64,000 nucleotides of DNA, taken from Synechococcus sp. PROS-U-1 (lineage in GTDB: Bacteria; Cyanobacteriota; Cyanobacteriia; PCC-6307; Cyanobiaceae). Numbering within the stretch: the stretch's first letter is position 1; every line of letters starts with the position of its first letter. The notes beneath the pieces were generated by a model. That model did no database searches. It saw nothing but the letters and a program-made list of their open reading frames with translations, and had not been told where the DNA came from. The translations under genes and the position numbers were made by a program. Location of the stretch: contig NZ_CP047951.1 in the NCBI RefSeq assembly GCF_014279755.1, positions 682,001-746,000 on the forward strand, read 5' to 3'. Below, piece by piece: positions 1-9,872 of the stretch.

Positions 1-84
1 CTTGAACAGTGGAGTTTGGAGAGCTGCGCTGAGGTGGTTCGGGAGGCTGTCGGCGTGCAGCTGCGCGTCAGCGTTCAGGGTTGA
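1..84 (+). CDS. C-terminal fragment of an unidentified protein
   Basis: An open frame enters from the left edge and ends at a TGA at 82-84, giving 27 residues that finish in LRVSVQG. The fragment is too short to identify. Its last 17 bases overlap the end of the convergent RodZ-like gene, a gene-end arrangement seen repeatedly in this window, which supports it being real. A second plus frame is also open here, so the frame choice is not certain. Confidence 0.45.
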   Translation, partial: LEQWSLESCAEVVREAVGVQLRVSVQG

Positions 85-847
85 GTCGGATCCAGCGGAT
101 TTCGTCCACGGTTCCAAGTGTTCTCATCCCATCGTCCGGTGATGTCAGTTGCACCAGATCAGGCCGGCCCGCGTAAATCTCAACCAGCTCTGGGTCTTCA
201 ATCCTGCGTTCACCGTTCAGAAGCCCTTCAAATTCCACAACTCCCTCACGCCGCAAGGCGATCCAGCTGGGTTCGCTGCTGCTGATCGTGAACACCGTCT
301 TCTCTGGTGGCGGTACTGGAACGACGCTTCCTTCGATATCAACATCGTTTTCCTCTACAGGCGGCGAAGTCGGCGCGCTGTTCACAAGATTTTGACGCGC
401 AGGTCTTAACCGTTGGGCGAAGCGCGACAGTTCGGAGGCGTTGCTCCATACAACCAATCCAAGCCCTGCCACCCCGGCGAGGGCGAGAAGAGGGAGCGGA
501 TTGAGTGTTGCCTGTTTCTGAGGGGAGATCCCCCGTGATGTTGGCCCGGGGGTCGATCGTGCGGGCTTGCCAGTGGTGAGGGGGCCGAGGGCTTGCACCA
601 TGGCGTCAGCATCCAATCCCAGATGGGAGCTGAGCCGACGCACCATGGCCTTGATGAACACGGGTTCAGGTAGTGCTTCTTGATCTCCCCGTTCCAGTGC
701 GGCGAGTTGCTCAACTCCCATGTGCATTTGGGTGGCCAGCTGATCCTGGGTCAGGCCGGCTGCAGCCCTGGCCTCAGCCAACTGTTGCCCTGCTTGGACC
801 AGGCTCGCGTCTTTGCCTTGGACTTCAGCAAGACTGCGCTCGTCCAT
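68..847 (-). CDS. RodZ-like helix-turn-helix membrane protein
   Basis: The 259-residue protein has an N-terminal Cro/XRE-type HTH (about residues 22-75, with AGLTQDQLATQM and VEQLAALERGD), a Ser/Pro/Gln-rich linker, one transmembrane helix (about 118-136, PLLALAGVAGLGLVVW) and a C-terminal beta-rich periplasmic domain like DUF4115. This is the RodZ architecture. RodZ links MreB to the envelope in rods; in near-spherical picocyanobacteria the role is less clear and could concern the envelope or pili. The ATG start is well placed and the gene lies alone before tRNA-Val. The domain assignment is firm, the cellular role is inferred. Confidence 0.8.
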   Translation of the reverse strand: MDERSLAEVQGKDASLVQAGQQLAEARAAAGLTQDQLATQMHMGVEQLAALERGDQEALPEPVFIKAMVRRLSSHLGLDADAMVQALGPLTTGKPARSTPGPTSRGISPQKQATLNPLPLLALAGVAGLGLVVWSNASELSRFAQRLRPARQNLVNSAPTSPPVEENDVDIEGSVVPVPPPEKTVFTISSSEPSWIALRREGVVEFEGLLNGERRIEDPELVEIYAGRPDLVQLTSPDDGMRTLGTVDEIRWIRLNPER

Positions 848-946
848 GAATGAGTAAGTCGACCTAGTTCATCGAAGAACTTAATCCCAATCCACAGTTC
901 AGTCAGCTTTTAGGGAACCCTGAGGGTTAAAGCGCATCAAAAACCA

Positions 947-1018
<72 letters not shown>

Positions 1019-1043
1019 GCACAGAACGATCCTAAACCACCGC

Positions 1044-1805
1044 CTAGTGGGCTTTCGGACGGAACAAGTGGTCGTGGTCAGGGGAGTAGAGGCGTGAGCG
1101 CTGAGGGCCACCGGCCAGAGCCGGACTCACCACGTAAAGCGTCGTTCGAATGAGATTGCGTTCCCGACTGACCTCAGCCATGTCCTTCAGAGGAACCACC
1201 GTGAGCATTTCATCGGGCCAGCTCACTCGATGTCCGATGGCCACGGGAGTATCGGCTGGGTAGTGCTCCAGAAGACTGGCTTGAACATCCTCAACATGTC
1301 TTGCACTGAGGTAGATGCAAAGGCTGGCGCGTAGTGCTGCCAACCTGCCGAGCTGTTCACGTTCCGGCACGCCTGTGCGTCCTCCGGCGCGACTGAGAAC
1401 GATGGTTTGCACCACTCCTGGAAGCGTGAGTTCGCTGGCGAGTCCTGCGGCTGCAGCCTGGTAAGCACTGATCCCAGGCACCACCTCCACCGGGATCCCA
1501 GCATCACTTAAGCCACAGATTTGTTCATTGATGGCGCTGTAAAGCGCTGTATCTCCGTCATGGAGCCGCACCACGCGTTTGCCCTGGCGGTGCTGATCGA
1601 TCAGCAGAGGGATGAGGTCTTCGAGTGTTGTTGTGCTGGTGCGGATCCGTTCGCAATCGGCTGGAGCCAGATCGGTAATCGCTGGACACACCAAGGAATC
1701 TGTCCAGACCAGGACGTCAGCCTTCTTGAGACGTTCAGCTGCACGAAGTGTGAGCAGGTCTGGTGCTCCTGGACCTGCGCCGACAAAACTGACAACTTGA
1801 CTCAA
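1044..1805 (-). CDS. cobM: Precorrin-4 C11-methyltransferase
   Basis: The 253-residue protein is an S-adenosylmethionine-dependent tetrapyrrole methylase that methylates C11 of precorrin-4 in corrin ring synthesis. The family signatures are visible: [18 protein letters not shown] at the N terminus, [14 protein letters not shown] around residue 100, and [15 protein letters not shown] around residue 127. CobM/CbiF is the closest family, matching the start and the DGDTALYSA block. Its ATG overlaps the end of lgt by 4 bases, so it is probably the last gene of a petC-petA-lgt-cobM transcript. A second cobalamin gene, cobK, lies at about 57.6 kb. Confidence 0.9.
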   Translation of the reverse strand: MSQVVSFVGAGPGAPDLLTLRAAERLKKADVLVWTDSLVCPAITDLAPADCERIRTSTTTLEDLIPLLIDQHRQGKRVVRLHDGDTALYSAINEQICGLSDAGIPVEVVPGISAYQAAAAGLASELTLPGVVQTIVLSRAGGRTGVPEREQLGRLAALRASLCIYLSARHVEDVQASLLEHYPADTPVAIGHRVSWPDEMLTVVPLKDMAEVSRERNLIRTTLYVVSPALAGGPQRSRLYSPDHDHLFRPKAH

Positions 1806-2680
1806 ATGCGTTGGCCTGATGGATCAGGCAGGGATCGCTTTCGTCCATATAGCCAATACAGCCCGATCATGCCGAGAGCAACCAGTGTGCAACTCATCAG
1901 TTGGGCAATGCGGATGCCTCCTTCGCAGGCTGGGGGAAGCGAGCCGATGCAGAGGGGATCGATGCGAAGGCCTTCAATCCAGACGCGCCCCAGGCTGTAA
2001 CCGACCAAGTACACGCAGCTCATGGCGCCCGCTGGGAGGAGCCCGGGGGTCTTCAGACCGCGACGGAAGAGCAGCAGCAGAACTGCGAAGAGCAGCAGGT
2101 TCCACACCGATTCATAGAGAAATGTCGGGTGGAAAAATTCCGAACTGCTGTAGAGGACCGGGCGGCTTTGCATCGGAATGAACAGCTTCCAGGGCAGATC
2201 CGTTGGTACTCCAAACGCCTCTGAGTTGAAGAAGTTCCCCCAGCGCCCGATCGCTTGTCCCAAGGCCACGGATGGAACCAGGACGTCCAGCACATCCCAG
2301 AAGGGTTGACGGCGCCAGCGGCAGAACAGGATCAACGTGAGTGTTCCTGCCAGCAAAGCACCGTGGATGGCGATTCCCCCCTCCCAGATGGCCAGGGCCT
2401 TGAGCGGGTTGCCGGCATAGTTGTGCCACTCGAACGCCACGTAGTAGAGGCGTGCTCCGATCACGGAAAACAACACGAGCACGGGCAGCAGGTCGCTGAT
2501 CAGGCCGTTCTCAAGATGCCTCAGTTTGGCCAGGCGACTGGAGAGGTTCAGCCCGATGAGAACTGCCGAGGCGATGAGCAGCCCGTACCAACGCAGGGGA
2601 AGGAACCAGTTTTCGGTATTTGGCAAAAATTCCCCTGGCGACTGGAAGGTCGCCAGGGGAAACAGGGCTTCAAAAGCCAT
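1802..2680 (-). CDS. lgt: Prolipoprotein diacylglyceryl transferase
   Basis: This 292-residue polytopic membrane enzyme transfers diacylglycerol from phosphatidylglycerol to the lipobox cysteine of preprolipoproteins. The Lgt signature around the catalytic region is present ([17 protein letters not shown], about residues 141-157), with HGALLAG near residue 105, a C-terminal GRVWIEGLR motif and seven hydrophobic segments. It lies 5 bases after petA on the same strand. A lipoprotein substrate in this window is Psb27 (lipobox LLTAC). Confidence 0.95.
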   Translation of the reverse strand: MAFEALFPLATFQSPGEFLPNTENWFLPLRWYGLLIASAVLIGLNLSSRLAKLRHLENGLISDLLPVLVLFSVIGARLYYVAFEWHNYAGNPLKALAIWEGGIAIHGALLAGTLTLILFCRWRRQPFWDVLDVLVPSVALGQAIGRWGNFFNSEAFGVPTDLPWKLFIPMQSRPVLYSSSEFFHPTFLYESVWNLLLFAVLLLLFRRGLKTPGLLPAGAMSCVYLVGYSLGRVWIEGLRIDPLCIGSLPPACEGGIRIAQLMSCTLVALGMIGLYWLYGRKRSLPDPSGQRI

Positions 2681-2685
2681 AGCGA

Positions 2686-3618
2686 TCAGACGCCCTCAGC
2701 TGCCTGAACTTTTTCGATCTGCCTCTTCTTCAGAACCAACATGATCTGAGCCAGAGCAACCGCTGCGAAGAAGGCGAGCAGTCCGTAGATCCGAACGGGG
2801 TTCTGGAGGACAATTTCAGCGTCAACCTGGCCGAAGCCACCCACGTTGGGGTCGCTGGTCAGGGCTGCACCGGCTTCGATGCTGTCACCAACACTGACCA
2901 GAACTTCGGGCCCGACCGGAATGGTTTCGCTCACGCTGTCGCCATCAGCAGTGGTGATGCTGACCACGCTGGCGCCGTTGTCACCGGGCTCGATGGAGTC
3001 GATGGTGCCGCTTGCTGGTGCCGTGAACACGGTGTTGTTGCTCTTTTCACCGGTGGGATACACCTGGCCGCGACCGCGGTTGCCACCAACGTGGATCTGG
3101 TACTTACCGAAGTGGATGTTGCTGTCGGTGGCGGGATCAGGAGAGAGAACAGGGAAGACAACTTCCTGGTGCTGGTCGCCAGGAATAGGGCCAACCAGAA
3201 GGATGTTCGGCTGGTCGTCGCTGTACTGAGTGAAGTAGACCCCTTCCGTTTCCTCCTTGATCTCATCGGTCCAGCGGTCCTGAGGGGCGAGGGTGAAGCC
3301 ATCGGGGAGCATCACAACTGCACCGACCTGGAGGCCTACGTCGCTGCCGTCGGCTCCGATTTCCTGAAGACCCTGCTCATAGGGAATCTTGACGCTGGCG
3401 GTGAAGACGCTGTCAGGCAGAACCGATTGGGGAACTTCGGCCTGGGTCAGCTTTTTGGCCAGGTGGCAGTTGGCACAAACAATCTTGCCGGTGGCTTCCC
3501 GGGGGCTTTCATAGTTCTGTTGGGCCCAGAAGGGATAAGCCCAGCTGGCAGCGGGGGCAATCAGGAGAGCCAGTCCGATGACCAGCGATCCAAGGAAAAG
3601 TGAGAGGTGACGACGCAT
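2686..3618 (-). CDS. petA: Cytochrome f precursor (apocytochrome f)
   Basis: This is the c-type cytochrome of the b6f complex, passing electrons from the Rieske protein to plastocyanin or cytochrome c6. I start it at the internal ATG at 3618 (310 residues), because that places a Sec signal peptide first ([10 protein letters not shown] to ASWA) with mature YPFWAQQNY, whose N-terminal Tyr is the axial haem ligand. The haem motif CANCH follows at about residue 57. One C-terminal transmembrane helix ([17 protein letters not shown]) anchors it in the thylakoid. The longer frame to 3666 would add 16 residues ahead of the signal peptide. It follows petC by 38 bases. Confidence 0.97.
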   Translation of the reverse strand: MRRHLSLFLGSLVIGLALLIAPAASWAYPFWAQQNYESPREATGKIVCANCHLAKKLTQAEVPQSVLPDSVFTASVKIPYEQGLQEIGADGSDVGLQVGAVVMLPDGFTLAPQDRWTDEIKEETEGVYFTQYSDDQPNILLVGPIPGDQHQEVVFPVLSPDPATDSNIHFGKYQIHVGGNRGRGQVYPTGEKSNNTVFTAPASGTIDSIEPGDNGASVVSITTADGDSVSETIPVGPEVLVSVGDSIEAGAALTSDPNVGGFGQVDAEIVLQNPVRIYGLLAFFAAVALAQIMLVLKKRQIEKVQAAEGV

Positions 3619-3656
3619 GGGACGGTGAGGGGAAGCAGGCGTAGGGGAGGGAAAGA

Positions 3657-4193
3657 TCAGGCCCACCAGGGCTTGTCACCAGTTCGGAAGTCGGTCTCAG
3701 TCCACTGGCTCATAAACACGTTGTCGTTCTCAACGCTGACGTTGGCCAGGGCCAAGGAGAGAGGTGCAGGGCCGCGGACCACCTTCCCGGTGGCGTCGTA
3801 CTGACTGCCATGGCAAGGACACATGAATTTGTTGGCACCGCTGTTCCAGGGAACGACACAGCCCAGGTGGGTGCAGATGGCATTGATGCCGTAGCTGCCG
3901 ATGGCGTCTTCACCTTCAACAATCAGATATGTCGGATCTCCTTTGAGTCCCTGCACCAAGCTGCGATCACCTTCGGGGTGGCTGGAGAGCCATCCACTGG
4001 CTGTGATCGCATTGCCAAGCTCATCCTTGGCGCTGGTGCCACCACCGCTACCGGCGGCTTTGGGGGGGATGAAGTAGTTCGCCACCGGATAAAGGGCTCC
4101 AAGGGCCACACCGGTCACGGAGCCAAACGTCAGCAGATTCATGAACTGCCGACGACCCATTCCGGGCACATCGCTCGAGGAGAGTTGGGTCAT
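3657..4193 (-). CDS. petC: Rieske iron-sulfur protein of cytochrome b6f
   Basis: The 178-residue protein has an N-terminal membrane anchor preceded by a twin-arginine-like GRRQFMNLL (residues 13-21), then the Rieske domain with cluster-binding motifs CTHLGC and CPCHGS (about residues 107-131). It carries electrons from plastoquinol to cytochrome f. petC is first in the petC-petA pair, the usual cyanobacterial order. A possible -10 (CATAAT) lies about 35 bases upstream on the minus strand. tatC lies close by, although the two genes are separated by a plus-strand gene. Confidence 0.97.
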   Translation of the reverse strand: MTQLSSSDVPGMGRRQFMNLLTFGSVTGVALGALYPVANYFIPPKAAGSGGGTSAKDELGNAITASGWLSSHPEGDRSLVQGLKGDPTYLIVEGEDAIGSYGINAICTHLGCVVPWNSGANKFMCPCHGSQYDATGKVVRGPAPLSLALANVSVENDNVFMSQWTETDFRTGDKPWWA

Positions 4194-4240
4194 GGCGGAC
4201 GTTCATCCAGCTTGGATTGCCGACCATTATGGATGCTTAA

Positions 4241-4657
4241 GTGCCTGTCAAGCTTTGCAACGACTGGTGTCTTCCTGTCCCTGCCGCATCAGCTTCTGTG
4301 CTTGAAATCGCCAACGCCGTTCCCCAGCCGCCAATCAGCGTCGATGAGGTGATTGGCTGTCTACGCCAGCGCTGGCGGGCTACTTACGACCTTCAACTGG
4401 TGGTTCGACGCCGCCGTTTGTACCTCCAGGTGATGTGGGCCTATCTGGAGCAACAGTCGTTTCACATGGACCTCGAGGCCTATCGGCAGCATCTCGGCGA
4501 AGTGCTGGATGTTGTGAATCGTCTTGGTTTGGCAGGTGAGGTGCGGGATTGGCTCGCTTCCACCCGTGACAAACCGCGTCTGGGGAAGGCGCTGAGTCTT
4601 CCGCTGCAGGCGTCAGGACCAGAGGCGGAAACGCTGATCAAGGAGTTTCTGGTCTGA
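4241..4657 (+). CDS. DUF3067 family protein
   Basis: The 138-residue protein begins at a GTG. Residues about 31-130 form a compact basic domain (VIGCLRQRWRATYDLQLVVRRRRLYLQVMW) that I recognise as cyanobacterial/plastid DUF3067, of unknown function. It is divergent from petC with a 47-base gap and its 3' end overlaps convergent tatC by 20 bases. No signal peptide or membrane helix is seen. Later starts are possible because the first 25 residues look poorly conserved. Confidence 0.75.
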   Translation: MPVKLCNDWCLPVPAASASVLEIANAVPQPPISVDEVIGCLRQRWRATYDLQLVVRRRRLYLQVMWAYLEQQSFHMDLEAYRQHLGEVLDVVNRLGLAGEVRDWLASTRDKPRLGKALSLPLQASGPEAETLIKEFLV

Positions 4658-5441
4658 GCGATTCGGTCAGAGCCACTAGGCCAACTCCGATCAGAAACAG
4701 CGCCGTGATGGCTCCAGCGAGTAGCAACATCGTGATGGGATCTGTGGACGGCGTCAGCACGGCTCCAGCAAGGGCGGATCCCAGCACAACCCAGCGCCAG
4801 GCACCAAGCATCGGCCGCCAGCGCACCAGCCTCAGGGCACCCAGGAGCAGCTGCAGCACCGGCAGCTGAAAGGCCAGCCCGGTCGCCAGCATCAGCAGAA
4901 GAACAAAGTCCAAGTAGCGCTCGATCGACCAAAGCGGCTCAACCACATCCGCGCCATAGCTCACTAAAAAACGCAGTGCGGCCGGCACGAGGGCCCACCA
5001 GGCGAAAGCCAAGCCCGCCATGAATAGAACAGCTGACCCAGCAACGGCGGGGGCGATCAGGCGCCGTTCGCGGACTGTCAGGCCTGGCAGAACGAAAGCC
5101 AGGATTTGGAACAGCACATAGGGAAGGGCCAAGGTGAGTCCGGCATAACCGGCCACCTTGAGCGAGACGAACAGAAACTCGCCTGGAGCGAGCTGGAGGA
5201 AATGAATGCCGCTGGCTGGCGCCTCGAGCAGTCGCACCAGCGGCTTGACGCCCACGAGGCAGGCCAGCGCACCGATCACTACGGCCAACAGGCTGCGCAA
5301 GACGCGTTGACGCAGTTCTTCCAGGTGGTCCACCAGGGGCATCTCCACCTCATTCGGCAGATCAGCATCACCAGGAGCCCTCCCAATGCGAATGGGTGGT
5401 GGTGGCTGCAAGGCTGGGGGACCGTCGGGGCGCTCAGACAC
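4638..5441 (-). CDS. tatC: Sec-independent protein translocase TatC
   Basis: The 267-residue protein has a Pro-rich cytoplasmic N terminus, the TatC signature (MPLVDHLEELRQRVLRS, about residues 34-50) and six hydrophobic helices. TatC is the twin-arginine signal receptor of the thylakoid and plasma membranes. Likely clients in this window are the Rieske protein and the SRRRLLQ-containing phosphoesterase at 35.9 kb. The N-terminal extension of about 30 residues is longer than in E. coli TatC. Confidence 0.95.
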   Translation of the reverse strand: MSERPDGPPALQPPPPIRIGRAPGDADLPNEVEMPLVDHLEELRQRVLRSLLAVVIGALACLVGVKPLVRLLEAPASGIHFLQLAPGEFLFVSLKVAGYAGLTLALPYVLFQILAFVLPGLTVRERRLIAPAVAGSAVLFMAGLAFAWWALVPAALRFLVSYGADVVEPLWSIERYLDFVLLLMLATGLAFQLPVLQLLLGALRLVRWRPMLGAWRWVVLGSALAGAVLTPSTDPITMLLLAGAITALFLIGVGLVALTESLRPETP

Positions 5442-5467
5442 GGACGCGGGTCGGGCGGCGCAACAGG

Positions 5468-7147
5468 TCAGCCCGTTTGTGGGCTCAGGCTAGGGGCAAG
5501 GAGCCGTTGTTCCGCTCGTTGGGGATCCCCCCAACGGATTTCAGCTTGGCCATGGCGCACGGTGCCTGGGCCTGCACCGGGAATCCGCTGCAGTTGATCG
5601 GTTGGAACCATCACCACCGCCACCTGCTTGTTTCCACGTGCCCGACTGAAATAGGCGGCCAGATCCGTTGCCATGGCTAGGTCTGATTCCTCAGCAAGTC
5701 CGTTGGAGCTCTTGAGCACCACATGACTCCCTGGGCATTCCTGGGCGTGGAACCAGAGATCACCGCTACGCGCTTGGCGAAGCGAGATCCAATCGTTTTG
5801 CCGATGGTTCCGGCCCACCTGGATCGTGAGCCGACCTGGGCTGATCAGTTCCAATGGACTGGGCTGATCGCGTCGACGCTGATGACGTGCGTCGCGACGG
5901 GTCTCCTTGGGCTGCAACAACTCATCGAGTTCCTCCCGCAGATCATTCAGGGCGGAGAGTCGTGCTGGGCAGTCCTGCCAGGTTGCGCTCAGTTGATCCT
6001 CGATGAAGGTTTCGCTCTCGCTGATCAGCTCAAGACGTCGCTGATGGTGCGCCAGCCGCTGCTCGAGGATCGGGCGCGATCGCCGCAGTTTCTTGGCACG
6101 GCGATAGAGCGATTGGGCTTCATCGATCTGGTCGCGGCTTGGATTGCCAACACAGAGGAGAGCATCCGCCTGCTGTTGAAGCTCTCCATGCCCTTCGGTG
6201 GCGTCCAGACGATGGCGTTGGTCATCCTGGGCTGCCTGTTCTTTGCTGCGCCAACGCTCCAGGCGATGACGCAGGTCATGGCTGACCCGGGCCAGGGCCC
6301 GTTGCTCCAGGCACTGCTGGTGAAGCGCTCCCAACTGGAGAGCCAGGGATGGTTGGGGATGGCCCTCGTCTTTAGGAGATCCCCAGACCGTGTAACGCCC
6401 GTCGTTTTCAAGCACGAGGGCGAACTGTTCATTCTCGAGCTGATCCAACCAGAGAGACCAGCGGTCATAAAGCTTGCTCCACTGGCTGGCACCCAGGCTG
6501 TCCACGGGGGTGTTGAGGTTGTCTCCGGCGAGCTGTGCCGCCAACGCTGGACTGATGCCCTGGTAGGTCTGCTGAAAAGCCTTGCGCAGGGGGATCGGGA
6601 CGAGAGAGAGCCGCTCCTGCCAGCGTTCAAAGCTCTCCGTTTGATCCGGTGCCAACCCCTGCAGCGTTGGGGGTGGGCTGTAGGAATCGCCGGTTGAGAG
6701 AGGGCGCACGCGGGACTGATGGTCCCGGACCTGACGACCCAGGGCAATGATGCGACGTTGCTCATCGAGGAGCAGCAGGTTGCTGTGCCGTCCCATCAGC
6801 TCCAGCACGAGCACCCGTTGGATCGGTTCGCCGGGGCGTTGGGCAAACTTGAATTCCACCACCCGTTCAAAGCCGCTCTGGTGAAGCTCCACAAGAGCCA
6901 GCTGGCGGAGGGTGTGTTGCAGCTGTTGCGCGAAGGTGCTGCCGCTGCCGCTGCGCGGGGGAGCGTTGACTTCCACCAACCGAGGGGCTTCGGCTTGCCA
7001 GCTCAGTTCCAGCCACACCATCCCGTTGAGGCTGCGGCAGCCAAGTTGAATTGTGGCTGGGTCGGGTTGTTGGGCTTTTTCGAAGCGGCTGGGCACCAGC
7101 CTTGGACGCAGATCCCAGAGCACCGCGCGAAGCGTGGTGAGATCCAT
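5468..7147 (-). CDS. rqcH: RqcH/NFACT family ribosome quality-control protein
   Basis: The protein has 559 residues from the ATG at 7147; an upstream start at 7195 would add 16. The N-terminal NFACT-N region contains [17 protein letters not shown] and a [28 protein letters not shown] stretch split by short linkers. A long coiled-coil middle and the C-terminal NFACT-R domain ([17 protein letters not shown], then [14 protein letters not shown]) follow. Bacterial RqcH binds obstructed 50S subunits and recruits tRNA-Ala to add Ala tails to stalled chains. It is divergent from gmk, and rqcH and gmk are also near each other in Bacillus. Cyanobacterial function is inferred from the family. Confidence 0.88.
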   Translation of the reverse strand: MDLTTLRAVLWDLRPRLVPSRFEKAQQPDPATIQLGCRSLNGMVWLELSWQAEAPRLVEVNAPPRSGSGSTFAQQLQHTLRQLALVELHQSGFERVVEFKFAQRPGEPIQRVLVLELMGRHSNLLLLDEQRRIIALGRQVRDHQSRVRPLSTGDSYSPPPTLQGLAPDQTESFERWQERLSLVPIPLRKAFQQTYQGISPALAAQLAGDNLNTPVDSLGASQWSKLYDRWSLWLDQLENEQFALVLENDGRYTVWGSPKDEGHPQPSLALQLGALHQQCLEQRALARVSHDLRHRLERWRSKEQAAQDDQRHRLDATEGHGELQQQADALLCVGNPSRDQIDEAQSLYRRAKKLRRSRPILEQRLAHHQRRLELISESETFIEDQLSATWQDCPARLSALNDLREELDELLQPKETRRDARHQRRRDQPSPLELISPGRLTIQVGRNHRQNDWISLRQARSGDLWFHAQECPGSHVVLKSSNGLAEESDLAMATDLAAYFSRARGNKQVAVVMVPTDQLQRIPGAGPGTVRHGQAEIRWGDPQRAEQRLLAPSLSPQTG

Positions 7148-7233
7148 TGGCTGCAGGCTTGTGGAGGCGATCACCTGGAGCACCGGGCGGGGCATTGGGG
7201 CTTCCTACTCTGCTGACCCACGCAGACGCCGCG

Positions 7234-7791
7234 ATGTCCACCAGTGGAAAACTCACCTTGATCACTGGCCCGAGCGGTGTCGGCAAGGGAACGCTGGTGA
7301 ACCAGCTGCTGGATCGCCATCCCAAGATCTGGCTGTCGGTGTCGGCCACCACCCGTTCTCCGCGCCAGGGGGAGCAGGACGGCATCAACTACTTCTTCCA
7401 CAGCCGTGCGGGGTTTGAGTCCTTGGTGGAGCAGGAAGGTTTTCTGGAGTGGGCGGAATTCGCGGGGAATTTCTACGGCACCCCCCGACGTCCTGTTGAG
7501 GAACAGATGGCGGGGGGGCGCCCCGTGCTCTTGGAGATTGAGTTGGAAGGTGCGCGCCAGGTGCGTCGCAGTTTCCCGGACGGTTTTCAGATTTTTCTGG
7601 CTCCCCCCAGCTTTGAAGAATTGGAGCGTCGGATTCGCGGGCGCGGTACCGACTCTGAGGAAGCCATTGAGCGCCGCTTGATTCGCGCTCGAGAGGAACT
7701 CGAGGCTCAACAGGAATTCGACGCTGTCGTGATCAACGACGATCTCGAATCAGCGTTGAAACAGGTGGAGACTTTGATGGAGCTGGGGTAA
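7234..7791 (+). CDS. gmk: Guanylate kinase
   Basis: The 185-residue enzyme phosphorylates GMP to GDP using ATP. The P-loop [10 protein letters not shown] is at about residues 10-19, followed by the GMP-binding signature ([21 protein letters not shown]) and [11 protein letters not shown] chose the ATG at 7234 because it lies 9 residues before the P-loop; the frame extends to 7147 but would then overlap rqcH. A hairpin at 7830 follows. Confidence 0.96.
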   Translation: MSTSGKLTLITGPSGVGKGTLVNQLLDRHPKIWLSVSATTRSPRQGEQDGINYFFHSRAGFESLVEQEGFLEWAEFAGNFYGTPRRPVEEQMAGGRPVLLEIELEGARQVRRSFPDGFQIFLAPPSFEELERRIRGRGTDSEEAIERRLIRAREELEAQQEFDAVVINDDLESALKQVETLMELG

Positions 7792-7829
7792 CGCGGAGCT
7801 GATCTTCGGAACGTGGTATGGGCACAAAA

Positions 7830-7853
7830 AAAAGGAACCCGAAGGTTCCTTTT
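7830..7853 (-). terminator. Rho-independent terminator between gmk and psaJ
   Basis: A 10-bp stem AAAAGGAACC/GGTTCCTTTT with a CGAA loop sits between convergent gmk and psaJ. A run of A on the left gives a long U tract for minus transcripts, so it mainly ends psaF-psaJ. The TTTT on the right may also let it act for gmk. Confidence 0.85.
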
Positions 7854-7876
7854 GGATCTTGAAGATCATCCCCGAT

Positions 7877-7993
7877 TCACATCGGGTGGAAGAGAAGATC
7901 AGGGAAGAAGCGGTTCCACTCGATCAGGATTCCTGCGGTGGCGGTGAACCAGATGGCTGCAACCACTGGAGCTGCGGTCAGAAACTTGTTCAT
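7877..7993 (-). CDS. psaJ: Photosystem I reaction centre subunit IX (PsaJ)
   Basis: The 38-residue protein reads [19 protein letters not shown] and ends in DLLFHPM. It is a single transmembrane helix with the typical Psa[13 protein letters not shown] terminus. PsaJ sits beside PsaF in PSI and stabilises it. The gene lies 32 bases downstream of psaF on the same strand, the standard psaFJ order, and is followed by a terminator. Confidence 0.95.
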   Translation of the reverse strand: MNKFLTAAPVVAAIWFTATAGILIEWNRFFPDLLFHPM

Positions 7994-8025
7994 TGTTGAT
8001 GGAGCAATGGTTGAAGTCGTTTGAA

Positions 8026-8502
8026 TCAGCGCGGTGAAACAGTCACCTTGCTGTCGTCTTCGAGCAGCTTGCCGCTGGTGAATTCACCGAAAGCAGCCAG
8101 AGGCCAAGTGGCTGCAGCGAGAAGGCTCTTTATGGCAATGCTGCGATCGATGAAAATTTCGTACTGGGCAGCATTCTTGCCGCGGGTTGCTTTCAGGTAT
8201 TCACGACCGGCCCAGCCGATGCAACCGGTGATGTACAGGAACATGATCCCGGGATAGACAAAATCACCGGCATGGCTCCAGCGGCCGTCCACGATCAGGT
8301 GGGGAAGGCCATCCTCACCACAGGAGGCCTGGCTGTACATCTCGAAGCGAGCTTTGGCCTGAGGCGTTGTAGCTGCAGCGGCACGCTGCTGGAAGCGGGC
8401 GCTTTCAGAACAGGGTGTGAGGCCAGCCACATCCGCCTTGGCGACGGGGGCGAAGCCGAACACCAGGAGTGCTGAAAGCACGACGGCGAAGAGACGACGC
8501 AT
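8026..8502 (-). CDS. psaF: Photosystem I reaction centre subunit III (PsaF)
   Basis: I use the ATG at 8502, giving 158 residues with a signal peptide ([23 protein letters not shown]) before mature [14 protein letters not shown]. The conserved PsaF segment [23 protein letters not shown] and a C-terminal transmembrane region follow. PsaF is the lumen-facing PSI subunit near the plastocyanin/cytochrome c6 docking site. The frame stays open to 8829 upstream, but that part overlaps tsaD and has no PsaF similarity. It is cotranscribed with psaJ. Confidence 0.96.
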   Translation of the reverse strand: MRRLFAVVLSALLVFGFAPVAKADVAGLTPCSESARFQQRAAAATTPQAKARFEMYSQASCGEDGLPHLIVDGRWSHAGDFVYPGIMFLYITGCIGWAGREYLKATRGKNAAQYEIFIDRSIAIKSLLAAATWPLAAFGEFTSGKLLEDDSKVTVSPR

Positions 8503-8579
8503 CGGAACGATTCCTCTGAACGGTGCCCCGAAAGGGCAAGATGTCACAAGTCGGAGAGTAGGAGAGGCGCATCGCTTCG

Positions 8580-9653
8580 ATGCATGCAGTGCTTGCCCTC
8601 GAAACAAGTTGTGACGAGTCCGCTGCCGCGGTTCTTCGCCGTGACGCTGATGGCCGGATCGACGTTCTGGCCTCGCGGATTGCATCCCAGGTGGAGGAGC
8701 ACGCTCGATGGGGTGGCGTTGTGCCTGAAATCGCCTCGCGTCGCCATGTGGAGGCCCTGCCGGGATTGATTGCGGCGGTTGTTGATGAGGCTGGTTTGGC
8801 TTTGGGCCAGTTGGATGCCATTGCGGCAACGATTACCCCAGGATTGGCTGGGGCCCTGATGGTGGCGTCGGTGACCGGACGAACCCTGGCGGCACTGCAC
8901 CGTCGTCCGTTCCTTGGAATTCACCATTTGGAGGGCCATCTGGCCTCGGTGATGCTTGGAGAGAAGCCCCCCCAGGCGCCTTATTTGGTGTTGCTCGTCA
9001 GTGGAGGACACACCGAGCTGATCCTGGTGGCTGACGGTGGTGGGATGAAGCGTCTCGGCCGAAGCCATGACGACGCCGCTGGCGAAGCCTTCGACAAGGT
9101 GGCTCGCTTGTTGGGTCTGGGCTATCCCGGAGGTCCTGCCATTCAGGCCGTTGCCGAAACGGGTGATGCGACGCGCTTCCGCTTGCCCAAAGGGCGGATT
9201 TCGTTGCCAGGCGGTGGGTTTCATCCTTATGACTTTTCATTCAGCGGGCTGAAGACGGCCATGCTCCGGACGGTTGAGACGCTTCGGCAGACCGAGGAGC
9301 CCTTGCCTCTGGCTGATTTGGCCGCCAGTTTCGAACAGGTGGTGGCTGATGTCCTTGTGCAGCGCAGCCTCCGCTGTGCTGAAGATCACGGTGTTCGCCA
9401 CGTCGTGATGGTGGGCGGTGTCGCTGCGAACCGTCGCCTGCGCCATTGCATGCTCGAACGCGGTCAGGAGCGGGGAATTGCGGTCTCTATCGCTCCCCTT
9501 GCCTTCTGCACCGACAATGCCGCGATGATCGGTGCTGCGGCCTTGTTGCGTCTGGGCCAGAACACGGCTTCGACGTCTCTTGAATCCGGAGTGGCTCCTC
9601 GTTGGCCCTTAGACCAGGCCGATGCTCTCTACAGAACAGACCCACCTTTCTAG
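8580..9653 (+). CDS. tsaD: tRNA threonylcarbamoyladenosine transferase
   Basis: The 357-residue protein is the TsaD/Kae1/Gcp ASKHA-fold enzyme that transfers threonylcarbamoyl to A37 of ANN-decoding tRNAs, working with TsaB and TsaE. Landmarks are the N-terminal [13 protein letters not shown], the metal-binding [10 protein letters not shown] motif (about residue 110), [10 protein letters not shown], the C-terminal [13 protein letters not shown] and the metal ligand in CTDNAAMIG. It is divergent from psaF with a 77-base gap that should hold both promoters. Confidence 0.96.
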   Translation: MHAVLALETSCDESAAAVLRRDADGRIDVLASRIASQVEEHARWGGVVPEIASRRHVEALPGLIAAVVDEAGLALGQLDAIAATITPGLAGALMVASVTGRTLAALHRRPFLGIHHLEGHLASVMLGEKPPQAPYLVLLVSGGHTELILVADGGGMKRLGRSHDDAAGEAFDKVARLLGLGYPGGPAIQAVAETGDATRFRLPKGRISLPGGGFHPYDFSFSGLKTAMLRTVETLRQTEEPLPLADLAASFEQVVADVLVQRSLRCAEDHGVRHVVMVGGVAANRRLRHCMLERGQERGIAVSIAPLAFCTDNAAMIGAAALLRLGQNTASTSLESGVAPRWPLDQADALYRTDPPF

Positions 9654-9695
9654 GAAAGCCTTTTAATGTTGATTCCACTCTTCGGACTCTGAATC

Positions 9696-9872
9696 GTGGA
9701 TCAACAGGAATTCAGATCAGATGCTCCCGAGCCAGTGGAGGGGGAAGAGCTGAATGCCTGGAAGCGCGGATTCACTCCTCAGGCAGAAATCTGGAATGGT
9801 CGCCTGGCCATGATCGGCCTGTCCGCGGGGATCGCTGTCGTTCTTTTGGTGCGTGTGTTCAGCGGAGGTTGA
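9696..9872 (+). CDS. hli: High-light-inducible protein (single-helix CAB-like)
   Basis: The 58-residue protein starts at a GTG. The chlorophyll-binding motif EIWNGRLAMIGLSAG (about residues 31-45) opens a single transmembrane helix ending in VVLLVRVFSGG. Hli proteins bind chlorophyll and carotenoid and protect photosystems during assembly and light stress. The TGA ends at 9872, the base immediately before the convergent pilT stop codon, so there is no intergenic space. The gene lies 42 bases after tsaD. Confidence 0.92.
   Translation: MDQQEFRSDAPEPVEGEELNAWKRGFTPQAEIWNGRLAMIGLSAGIAVVLLVRVFSGG

Noticed and set aside
5723-6697. 324-codon plus frame across rqcH
   Set aside because: Antisense to the NFACT protein; the hydrophobic product has no motifs.
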